From the NCBI GenBank assembly GCA_964629975.1, contig CAZVUN010000077.1, positions 1-14,616 of the forward strand: DNA of 14,616 nucleotides. Direction: 5' to 3'. This DNA comes from G020354085 sp964629975. Its GTDB lineage: Bacteria; Pseudomonadota; Gammaproteobacteria; Acidiferrobacterales; Sulfurifustaceae. A program made the position numbers and the translations under genes. Below the pieces are notes generated by a model that saw nothing but the letters and a program-made list of their open reading frames with translations, was not told the DNA's origin and did not search any database. Below are positions 1-5,904 of this stretch, in pieces. Position 1 is the first letter of the stretch. The number at the start of each line of letters is the position of its first letter.

Positions 1-231
1 TTTGCGGAGCGGAAGTCCGAAGTCTACAGTGGCACGGATTTATGGGGGAAGGTCACAACATCAGAGTTCTCCCGGGAGGCAGAAGACTACGCCAACATCA
101 TCAGCGCGAAAATTATCCTGATCGATGGTGAGCGCCTCGCTAGCCTCATGGTCGACCACAATGTTGGCGTTGCACCCATCGGTGTATACGAGATGAAAAG
201 GATTGATTCGGACTACTTTGAAGGCGAATAG
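1..231 (+). CDS. mrr: Mrr-type restriction endonuclease, C-terminal fragment (5' end outside window)
   Basis: The open frame enters at base 1 and stops with TAG at 229-231, giving 76 residues. The end of the protein is typical of Mrr-family type IV restriction enzymes: TTSEFSREA (20-28), then IILIDGERLASLMVDHNVGV (38-57) and the acidic tail KRIDSDYFEGE. In this family the domain cleaves methylated foreign DNA with a PD-(D/E)XK fold. The catalytic residues lie upstream, outside the window, so activity cannot be judged. Family members usually read roughly KGVFITTS before the FS..A stretch. Here the reading is WGKVTTS, shorter and divergent, and the residues before it do not look like the family. 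A frameshift or small deletion near 30-60 is possible. GC is visibly lower than in the genes after 650, consistent with horizontal acquisition. Confidence 0.75.
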   Translation, partial: FAERKSEVYSGTDLWGKVTTSEFSREAEDYANIISAKIILIDGERLASLMVDHNVGVAPIGVYEMKRIDSDYFEGE

Positions 232-250
232 CACCGAATGAAGACGGTGC
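231..250 (+). other. Small hairpin just after the mrr-like stop codon
   Basis: GCACCG (231-236) and CGGTGC (245-250) form a 6-bp stem with an 8-base loop, directly abutting the TAG stop. No T-run follows, so it is a weak candidate for a transcript 3' end rather than a convincing intrinsic terminator. Confidence 0.3.
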
Positions 251-339
251 CCGATCGCTAGGACTTTCGCTCGCCATAGAATGGCCGTGCTTTGCGAATT
301 TGCGCAGCGTAGCCGACGGAACGGTTTGGCCGTTTAGCC

Positions 340-545
340 CCGTAGCCGCCGCCGAGCATCGCAGCCGAAGGCGGATGAGGCCCCGAAGGGGTGCGCGCCG
401 GGAGCGCGCACGCGCCTGCGGCACAGGGACGTGCCGTCAGGCGCGCCCCGCCTTCGGCGAGAAGCGCAGGAGAATGTCGGCGGCTCCGGGGTGTCCTTTC
501 TCTTGGTGACTCTTCTTTGGACAAGCAAAGAAAAGTCACCTGCCG
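340..545. repeat. Structured non-coding element of consecutive hairpins, probably a dispersed repeat
   Basis: This is the core of a gene-free stretch (232-647). Hairpins follow one another: CCCC/GGGG at 381-391; TGCGCGC (392-398) with GCGCGCA (404-410); CGCGCCTGCGGCAC (411-424) with GTGCCGTCAGGCGCG (431-445), which has a small bulge; CGCC-TTC-GGCG at 449-459; and a long stem at 505-519/526-540 around the loop GACAAG. From memory, near-identical text (GGACAAGCAAAGAAAAGTCACC together with GGACGTGCCGTCAGGCGCG) recurs between genes in Xanthomonadaceae and other proteobacteria. There it often spawns spurious short proteins containing FLCLSKE. I infer a dispersed element of the same type. The boundaries are approximate, the strand is undetermined, and no target-site duplication was identified. 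Confidence 0.6.
505..540. repeat. Long inverted repeat (15-bp arms, 6-base loop)
   Basis: The arms are 505-519 (GGTGACTCTTCTTTG) and 526-540 (CAAAGAAAAGTCACC), separated by GACAAG. Fourteen of fifteen positions pair; only C512/A533 mismatches. It closes the right side of the structured element. The stem has no T-run on its right flank, so it is not a standard intrinsic terminator for leftward or rightward genes. Confidence 0.8.
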
Positions 546-647
546 TGGGTCAGCCACCCACAAGTACATTTTCATACTCGACCAGGGTGGCCGAAGACCG
601 CTCGACTAGAGCGCGAGCACGCCACCGTAAGCTGCTAACATTCTCCT

Positions 648-1385
648 GTGCCGAAACTCCAATTAATCACGGCCGAATGGTCTGCACCGCCAAACGTCCG
701 CGCGCTCACGACCACGCGCTCAGGTGGCGCAAGCCGTGGACCGTACGAGTCATTTAACCTTGGCGATCACGTCGGTGACGAGCCGGCGGCCGTTCAGCGC
801 AACCGCGCACTGTTGCGCGAGGCACTACACCTCCCGGCCGAGCCGCTGTGGCTCACGCAGGTGCACGGCACCAACGTCGTGGAAGCGGCCACCGCGCCGT
901 CCGGCGTGACCGCCGACGGTGCCTGGACGGACCGGCCCGGTGTTGTGCTCGCAGTCCTGACCGCGGACTGCCTGCCGGTGTTTCTGTGCGACCGCGCCGG
1001 CACCAAGATCGCGCTGCTGCACGCCGGCTGGCGCGGGCTCGCGGCCGGCGTGATCGAGGCGGGCGTGGTCCGGCTCGGGGTCCCAGGGGCGGAGCTGTTT
1101 GCGTGGTTGGGGCCGGCGATCGGGCCGGATTCGTACGAGGTGGGCGAGGAGGTGCGCGCCGCGTTCGTTGCCCATGATGCGGCAGCGGCGCAGGCGTTTC
1201 GTGCGAACGGTCCGGGGCGCTGGCGGGCCGACCTGTATGCACTCGCCCGCCAGCGGTTGCGCGCGCTCGGCGTCCCGGCGGTGCATGGCGGGGGGCACTG
1301 CACACGGCGCGAGGCCGGGCGATTCTATTCCTACCGCCGCGACGGCCAGTGCGGGCGCATGGCGTCGCTGCTTTGGTTGGGGTAG
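648..1385 (+). CDS. pgeF: Peptidoglycan editing factor PgeF (YfiH/LACC1 family, 'polyphenol oxidase' fold)
   Basis: The protein has 245 residues, normal for the family. Members were first called polyphenol oxidases or laccases. PgeF in E. coli keeps L-serine out of the peptidoglycan stem by acting on mis-made precursors, and related proteins cleave purine nucleosides. The family hallmarks are intact: QVHG (71-74), LTADCLPV (104-111), HAGWRG (125-130), GPAIGP (155-160), then HCTRRE (217-222) and FYSYRRDG (226-233). His73, Cys108 and His125 match the expected zinc/catalytic triad. The start is GTG at 648; the frame has no better start downstream and no clear ribosome binding site upstream. In many gammaproteobacteria the gene follows rluD and precedes clpB. 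Here rluD is not seen and clpB lies about 12 kb to the right. Confidence 0.93.
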   Translation: MPKLQLITAEWSAPPNVRALTTTRSGGASRGPYESFNLGDHVGDEPAAVQRNRALLREALHLPAEPLWLTQVHGTNVVEAATAPSGVTADGAWTDRPGVVLAVLTADCLPVFLCDRAGTKIALLHAGWRGLAAGVIEAGVVRLGVPGAELFAWLGPAIGPDSYEVGEEVRAAFVAHDAAAAQAFRANGPGRWRADLYALARQRLRALGVPAVHGGGHCTRREAGRFYSYRRDGQCGRMASLLWLG

Positions 1386-1402
1386 CGCAGGTACCCAGCG
1401 GC

Positions 1403-1427
1403 CCGCGCATCATATTATGATGCGCGG
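1403..1427. promoter_or_regulatory. Perfect 25-nt palindrome upstream of the ZIP transporter gene (candidate operator)
   Basis: Two 12-bp arms, CCGCGCATCATA (1403-1414) and TATGATGCGCGG (1416-1427), flank a single central T. The site lies 28 bp before the TTG start of the metal transporter gene. The centre contains TATTAT (1413-1418), which could act as a -10 element, so a bound dimer would block transcription. No T-run follows, which argues against a pgeF terminator. A Fur/Zur-like or other metalloregulator is a natural guess, but the arms do not match a consensus I know exactly. Confidence 0.5.
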
Positions 1428-1455
1428 CCTGCCGACATCACGGTAACGACGCACT

Positions 1456-2241
1456 TTGGACCCGCTACTCGTCTGGATCATCGCCTTCTCGACGCTTGGC
1501 GGCGCCCTGAGCGTGCTCGCCGCCTCGGGCATGCTGCTGCTGCCGGCGGGTGTGCTGGCGCGCGCGTTGCCGCCGCTCGTGAGCTTTGCCATCGGTGCCA
1601 TGCTGGGCGCGGCGTTCCTCGGTCTGCTGCCGCACGCAATCGAAGGGGCGGGGGAGGGCGCGGTGCATACCATCACCCTCAGCGTGCTGCTCGGACTGTT
1701 GCTGTTCTTCGTCCTCGAGAAGATGGTGATCTGGCGGCACTGCCACACACATGAGTGTGAGGCCCACGGCATCGATCTCGGCCACGTACGCGAGAAGGCG
1801 GCCGCCCATCTGATCCTCATCGGGGATGCCATCCACAACCTGGTGGACGGGGTGCTGATCGCGGCGGCGTTCCTCACCGACATCCATCTCGGTGTGGTCA
1901 CGGCCGTGGCCGTGATTGCCCACGAGATTCCGCAGGAGCTCGGCGACTTTGCCATCCTGTTGCACGGCGGGTACAGCCGGGGGCGGGCGCTGCTGTTCAA
2001 CCTGTTGGCGAGTCTCACCACCGTGATTGGCGGGGTGGTGGCGTATGCTTCGCTGTCGTCCGTCCAGGCGGCGGTTCCGTACGTGCTGGCGGTCGCCGCC
2101 TCGAGCTTCATCTATATCGCCGTTGCCGATCTCATCCCCGGGCTGCACAAGCGCCCGGAGGCGAGCGCGGCCGCGCAGCAGATCGCGCTCATCGGGCTCG
2201 GTGTGGCGCTCATCTACCTCATGCATTCGACCGTGCACTGA
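1456..2241 (+). CDS. ZIP-family divalent metal transporter
   Basis: The protein has 261 residues and is strongly hydrophobic, with about eight predicted membrane segments. ZIP transporters move zinc and other divalent metals into the cytoplasm. The two metal-site helices are clear: HNLVDG (127-132) within HLILIGDAIHNLVDGVLIA, and HEIPQELGD (156-164). Between the third and fourth helices is a short His/Cys-rich loop, WRHCHTHECEAHG (93-105), the usual place for metal sensing in ZIPs. The frame starts with TTG at 1456; an in-frame TAA at 1444-1446 rules out earlier starts, and GGTAA about nine bases upstream is a weak ribosome binding site. It is 70 bp after pgeF, with the palindrome in the gap. 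The direction of transport and the metal cannot be read from sequence alone; import of Zn is the family default. Confidence 0.88.
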   Translation: MDPLLVWIIAFSTLGGALSVLAASGMLLLPAGVLARALPPLVSFAIGAMLGAAFLGLLPHAIEGAGEGAVHTITLSVLLGLLLFFVLEKMVIWRHCHTHECEAHGIDLGHVREKAAAHLILIGDAIHNLVDGVLIAAAFLTDIHLGVVTAVAVIAHEIPQELGDFAILLHGGYSRGRALLFNLLASLTTVIGGVVAYASLSSVQAAVPYVLAVAASSFIYIAVADLIPGLHKRPEASAAAQQIALIGLGVALIYLMHSTVH

Positions 2242-2281
2242 CGCCGCGCACCGGCCGTGCCGCCGGACCGCGGAGGATTGC

Positions 2282-2310
2282 TTGACACCCCCCGGGCGGC
2301 TACCTATTCT
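2282..2310 (+). promoter_or_regulatory. Sigma70-type promoter for the DUF3015 gene
   Basis: A perfect -35 TTGACA (2282-2287) is followed after exactly 17 bp by a -10-like TATTCT (2305-2310). Transcription would start near 2317, giving a leader of about 46 nt before the ATG at 2364. With the strong ribosome binding site and downstream terminator, this marks the DUF3015 gene as an independently and probably strongly expressed unit. Confidence 0.72.
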
Positions 2311-2363
2311 TTCTCCCGCATTCCGGCAGTTCCATCCCAAACCATTGTGGAGGAGTCCTCTGT

Positions 2364-2858
2364 ATGAACAAAAAGCTCGTGTGTGCCGCCGTGATCGCCA
2401 TGTTGCCCGCCGCTGCGTTCGCGAAGGGCGAGAACAACGTGGGTAGCTGCGGTTGGGGAACGAAGCTGTTCGACGGCCAGAGCGGCGTCGCCCCGCAGGT
2501 GCTCGCGGCCACCACCAACGGCACCTCCGGGAACCAGACCTTCGGCGTCACTACTGGCACCTCGGGTTGCACCCAGGATGGCACGGTGAAGTCGAACTGG
2601 AAGACCGCGATGTTCATCGATGGCAACAAGGAAAAGCTGGCGCGTGACATGTCCACCGGCCAGGGAGAGACGCTCGAGTCGCTCGCCGCCGTGATGGGCG
2701 TGCGTGACGAACACAAGGCAGCCTTCTTCCGCGTGACCAAGGAGAACTTCGCCAAGATCTTCGCCGACGAGAATGCCTCAACCGGCATGGTGCTGGTGTC
2801 GCTGAAGGAAGTGTTGGCGGCTGACAGCACGCTTGCCCAGTACAGCGCGGCGATCTAA
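2364..2858 (+). CDS. DUF3015 family secreted protein
   Basis: The protein has 164 residues. Residues 1-20 form a signal peptide (MNKK, hydrophobic core, cleavage after AFA), so the mature protein is periplasmic or exported. The body carries the DUF3015 signature: NVGSCGWGTKLFDGQSG (25-41), then APQVLAATTNGTSGNQTFG (43-61), TSGC (66-69) and a helical C-terminal half. Cys29 and Cys69 are the only cysteines in the mature chain and could form a disulphide. The start is set by a near-ideal ribosome binding site GGAGGAG (2349-2355), eight bases before ATG. The function of DUF3015 is unknown. It sits directly before a DUF4105 envelope protein, a pairing I recall from other gammaproteobacteria. Its own promoter and terminator suggest much higher expression than its neighbour. 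Confidence 0.88.
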   Translation: MNKKLVCAAVIAMLPAAAFAKGENNVGSCGWGTKLFDGQSGVAPQVLAATTNGTSGNQTFGVTTGTSGCTQDGTVKSNWKTAMFIDGNKEKLARDMSTGQGETLESLAAVMGVRDEHKAAFFRVTKENFAKIFADENASTGMVLVSLKEVLAADSTLAQYSAAI

Positions 2859-2879
2859 GCACTGCGCCCGTACGTACCG

Positions 2880-2914
2880 ACGGCACCCCATGGGCTCCAT
2901 GGGGTGCCGTTTTT
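2880..2914 (+). terminator. Strong intrinsic terminator after the DUF3015 gene
   Basis: CGGCACCCCATGG (2881-2893) pairs perfectly with CCATGGGGTGCCG (2897-2909) around the loop GCT. A2880/T2910 extends the stem, and TTTTT (2910-2914) follows. This is a textbook intrinsic terminator 22 bp after the stop codon. Confidence 0.92.
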
Positions 2915-2939
2915 GTATGTGCCTCCCACCCGCTGAGCG

Positions 2940-4850
2940 ATGTTGCGTCGCGTAGTCGCGTTGTTTTTCCTCGCGGCCCTGTCCGGGCCGGTCGGCGCGG
3001 CCGCGCCGGATTACCTGGCCGAGCTGATCGAGCAGGCACGCGCCAAGCGCCTGGCCGAGCGCAACGAGTGGCACAAACTTCTGCACTACAAGCCCAACCT
3101 GGTCACGGGCGGGGTGCACAGCCTGGCGGACGCCGCGCGCTTCTTCAACGCGCCCGACGGCAAGACCGATCCGCAGGCCGAGCTCGAGGCGACGCTGGCG
3201 AGCTTCTTCTCCGACCTGCCGGAGACCGACAGCCAGCAGAATCCGCAGTGCCAGTTCATCGCGCGCTACCGCTGGCTCAAGGCCGAGCTCGGTTTCGACG
3301 CCGATCGCCTGCCGGAGCGCGGCTGCCCGCGCTTTGAGCAGTGGCGCGCGGCGCTCAATCCGCACGAGATCACGCTGATCTTTCCGGCCGCCTATCTCAA
3401 CAATCCGGCGTCGATGTACGGGCACACGCTGCTGCGCATCGATGCCGCCGACCAGGACGAACGCACGCGCCTGCTCGCCTATGCCATCAACTACGCCGCC
3501 AACACCGACGAGACCAGTGGCCTGGTGTTCGCGGTCAAGGGCCTGTTCGGCGGCTACCCCGGGCAGTTCTCGATCGCGCCGTACTACCTCAAGGTGCAGG
3601 AGTACAACGACATCGAGAACCGCGACATCTGGGAGTACCGCCTCAACTTCACGCCCGAGGAGATCGAGCGGTTGCTCGCGCATACCTGGGAACTCGGGCC
3701 GATCTATTTCGATTACTTCTTCTTCGACGAGAACTGTTCGTACCACCTGCTGGCGCTGTTCGAGGTGGCGCGCCCCGGCCTCGAGCTGACCGAGCGCTTC
3801 CGCTGGTGGGCGATTCCGTCCGACACCGTGCGCGCCGTGACCGAACAGCCCGGGCTGCTCAAGGAGGCGGTGTTCCGCCCGGCGCGCGCCACGCAGATTC
3901 GCCATCGCCTGCAATACCTGAACGAGCCGCAGCGCGTGCTCGCCCGCGAGCTGGCCGAGAGCCGCGCCACCGTGCAGGACGCGCGCTTGGCGGCGCTTGC
4001 GCCCGCGGCCCAGGCGGCGGTGCTGGAGCTGGCACACGAGTACGCGGCCTACCTGCGCGTGACCGGCCGGGTGGACGCGGTCGCGGCGAGCCGCCAGGCG
4101 CGCGAGCTGCTGCTCGCGCGCAGTCGGGTCGATGCGCAGGCCGAGTTGCCGCCGGTCGCACCGCCCGCGGTGCGGCCCGATCAGGGGCATCACACTGCGC
4201 GCCTTGCGCTCGGCATCGGGCGCGACGATGCGCGTGACTTCCTCGAGCTGCGCGCCCGCCCGACCTATCACGACCTGCTCGACCCGCAGAGCGGCTATGT
4301 GCGCGGCGCGCAGATCGAGTTCTTCGAGCTGCGGGCGCGCTACTACCCCCGGGACGACAGCGCACGCCTCGAGTCGTTCTATCCGCTGCGCATCGTGTCG
4401 CTGTCGCCGCGCGATGACTTCTTCCGCAGCCTGTCGTGGAGCGCGGACATCGGCTGGAAGCGGTTGCGCCTGGCCGACGGCGCCCGCCCGCTCGCTCTCG
4501 ACGCCAACCTGGCGTCGGGTCCCGCCTGGGACGTGGGTGCCGAGCGCGGCATCGTCTACGCGTTCGTGCAGGGCACGTTGCAGGCCGACCGTGCGCTCGA
4601 GGACGGCTACGCCATCGGCGTGGGGCCGGCGCTCGGCGTGCTGTGGGACCTGTCCGCGAACTGGCGCGCGGACCTGGCCGCGCGCGTGCAACGCTTCGGC
4701 GGGGGGGAGGAGCACACGCTGTACGAGGCAACGCTCGCCCTGCGCACCACGCTGACGGCACAGAGCGCGGCGCGCCTCGAGCTCGGCCACACGCGCGACT
4801 ATGACCATGGCGCCAGCCGCGCGGGTGTCTTCTGGACAAGGTACTTCTGA
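2940..4850 (+). CDS. DUF4105-domain envelope protein with a C-terminal beta-barrel-like region
   Basis: The protein has 636 residues. Residues 1-22 are a signal peptide (ending VGAAA). The DUF4105 (Lnb N-terminal periplasmic) domain spans about 130-300, with SMYGHTLLRI (158-167) and FFDENCSYHLLAL (261-273). The order His162 then Asn-Cys266 resembles the H...NC motifs of circularly permuted papain-like/LRAT-like enzymes; that reading is my inference. A helical linker (about 305-410) follows, and then alternating polar/hydrophobic strands from about 417 to the end. The last residue is Phe, after VFWTRY, as in outer-membrane beta-barrels. I infer a periplasmic hydrolase or transferase domain tethered by a barrel. 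The ATG at 2940 follows the DUF3015 terminator by 25 bp; no separate promoter is clear and the ribosome binding site is weak. The stop overlaps the next start (TGATG). Confidence 0.88.
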   Translation: MLRRVVALFFLAALSGPVGAAAPDYLAELIEQARAKRLAERNEWHKLLHYKPNLVTGGVHSLADAARFFNAPDGKTDPQAELEATLASFFSDLPETDSQQNPQCQFIARYRWLKAELGFDADRLPERGCPRFEQWRAALNPHEITLIFPAAYLNNPASMYGHTLLRIDAADQDERTRLLAYAINYAANTDETSGLVFAVKGLFGGYPGQFSIAPYYLKVQEYNDIENRDIWEYRLNFTPEEIERLLAHTWELGPIYFDYFFFDENCSYHLLALFEVARPGLELTERFRWWAIPSDTVRAVTEQPGLLKEAVFRPARATQIRHRLQYLNEPQRVLARELAESRATVQDARLAALAPAAQAAVLELAHEYAAYLRVTGRVDAVAASRQARELLLARSRVDAQAELPPVAPPAVRPDQGHHTARLALGIGRDDARDFLELRARPTYHDLLDPQSGYVRGAQIEFFELRARYYPRDDSARLESFYPLRIVSLSPRDDFFRSLSWSADIGWKRLRLADGARPLALDANLASGPAWDVGAERGIVYAFVQGTLQADRALEDGYAIGVGPALGVLWDLSANWRADLAARVQRFGGGEEHTLYEATLALRTTLTAQSAARLELGHTRDYDHGASRAGVFWTRYF

Positions 4851-5698
4851 TGCGCCGCGGGGCGCTGCTCGTGCTGGCCGGGCTGCTGCTCGCGGGGACG
4901 ACGGGCTGCACCGGGTTGTTCTTCCTGCCGCAACGCGGCCACGTGCTCACCCCCGATCGCGTCGGTCTGCAGTACCAGGACGTGTATTTCGACTCCCGCG
5001 ACGGCGTGCGCCTGCACGGGTGGTGGCTGCCGGCGCAGGGCGAGGCGCTCGGCACGGTGCTGCACCTGCACGGCAATGCCGAGAACATCAGCACCCACAT
5101 CGGCAACGTCTACTGGTTGCCGGCGCGCGGCTATAACGTGTTCCTGCTCGACTATCGCGGCTACGGCGTGTCGCTCGGCAGTCCCTCGATCGAGGGCGCG
5201 CAGGCCGACATCGACAGCGCCATGCAGACGTTGCTGGCGCGCGCCGACGTCGATCGCACGCGTATCGTGGTGTTCGGCCAGAGCCTGGGCGGGGCTCTCG
5301 CGATCTACAACGTGGCGCATTCGCCGTACCGCCAGTACGTGCGCGCGCTCATCGTGGAGAGCGCGTTCTCGAGTTTCCGCGCGATCGTGCGCGAGAAGCT
5401 CGCGGACTTCTGGCTGACCTGGCCGCTGCAATACCCGCTGTCCTGGACCGTGAGCGACGACTACAGCCCCCTGCCGGTGGTCGATCGCATCAGCCCGATC
5501 CCGCTGCTCCTCCTGCACGGCGACCGCGACATGATCGTGCCGCTGCACCACAGCGAGCGCTTGTACGCGGCGGCACGCGAGCCGAAGGCGCTATGGGTGC
5601 TGCCCGGCGCGGGCCATATCGAGGCGCTGCGCGAGGAGGCGCGCCGCGACCGGCTCGTGGCATATATAAGGAGTGTCCTGGCGGCGCCCGCGCCCTGA
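4850..5698 (+). CDS. Alpha/beta hydrolase, BEM46/ABHD13-like, membrane-anchored or lipoprotein
   Basis: The protein has 282 residues. The N-terminus (MRRG, leucine-rich core, GTTGC at 16-20) looks like an exported signal or lipoprotein sequence, although TTGC is not an ideal lipobox. The catalytic features of a serine alpha/beta hydrolase are complete: oxyanion-region HGNAEN (74-79), DYRGYG (101-106), nucleophile elbow GQSLGG with Ser145, acid in LHGDRDMIVP (probably Asp227) and His256 in GAGHIEAL. Relatives are esterases, thioesterases or peptidases of mostly unknown substrate. The ATG shares one base with the upstream stop (TGATG), and AAGG (4838-4841) lies eight bases before it, so translation is probably coupled to the DUF4105 gene. 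I infer that both act in the envelope. Confidence 0.88.
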   Translation: MRRGALLVLAGLLLAGTTGCTGLFFLPQRGHVLTPDRVGLQYQDVYFDSRDGVRLHGWWLPAQGEALGTVLHLHGNAENISTHIGNVYWLPARGYNVFLLDYRGYGVSLGSPSIEGAQADIDSAMQTLLARADVDRTRIVVFGQSLGGALAIYNVAHSPYRQYVRALIVESAFSSFRAIVREKLADFWLTWPLQYPLSWTVSDDYSPLPVVDRISPIPLLLLHGDRDMIVPLHHSERLYAAAREPKALWVLPGAGHIEALREEARRDRLVAYIRSVLAAPAP

Positions 5699-5755
5699 CC
5701 CGGCCCCCCAGGACGCGTCTTGAAATTGACGCGCCCGGTGCCGGCATCGTCAACA

Positions 5756-5857
5756 AACCGCCTGCCGCGGTTGCCGCCCGCAGCGGCCGCGGGCTCACAG
5801 CGGCCGTTTGCGGCCGGCGTCCCGCCGCCCGTCCGCTGTCCCGGTTGATCGCGGCCG
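5756..5857. repeat. GC-rich intergenic patch with four GCGGCCG copies and small hairpins
   Basis: This lies in the 206-bp gap before the diguanylate cyclase gene. GCGGCCG occurs at 5783-5789, 5800-5806, 5810-5816 and 5851-5857. AACCGC/GCGGTT (5756-5761/5767-5772) and GCCCGC/GCGGGC (5776-5781/5789-5794) can form short stems. The pattern may be a transcript end for the hydrolase gene, a set of protein-binding sites, or chance in high-GC DNA. No T-run follows. Confidence 0.35.
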
Positions 5858-5869
5858 CTGGACTATAGT
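5842..5869 (+). promoter_or_regulatory. Possible promoter of the diguanylate cyclase gene
   Basis: TATAGT (5864-5869) is a good -10 hexamer in otherwise GC-rich DNA, about 36 bp before the ATG at 5905. The matching -35 is poor: CGGTTG at 5842-5847 with a 16-bp spacer is the closest. An activator might therefore be needed, or another sigma factor used. Confidence 0.35.
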
Positions 5870-5904
5870 TTGCATCGCGGCAGGTTGGCGGGGCCCACCA
5901 CCGC

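Noticed and set aside
146..757. Several overlapping short open frames in the gap before pgeF
   Set aside because: They translate the hairpin repeat; FLCLSKE-type peptides are known spurious products of this element. No ribosome sites or conserved proteins.
2778..4808. Minus-strand open frame of about 676 codons opposite the DUF4105 gene
   Set aside because: Arg/Gln/Val/Gly-rich antisense translation without motifs; the plus strand has a signal peptide and family motifs.
5699..5904. c-di-GMP riboswitch ahead of the diguanylate cyclase gene
   Set aside because: No GEMM-type conserved core seen; only short GC hairpins and repeated GCGGCCG.
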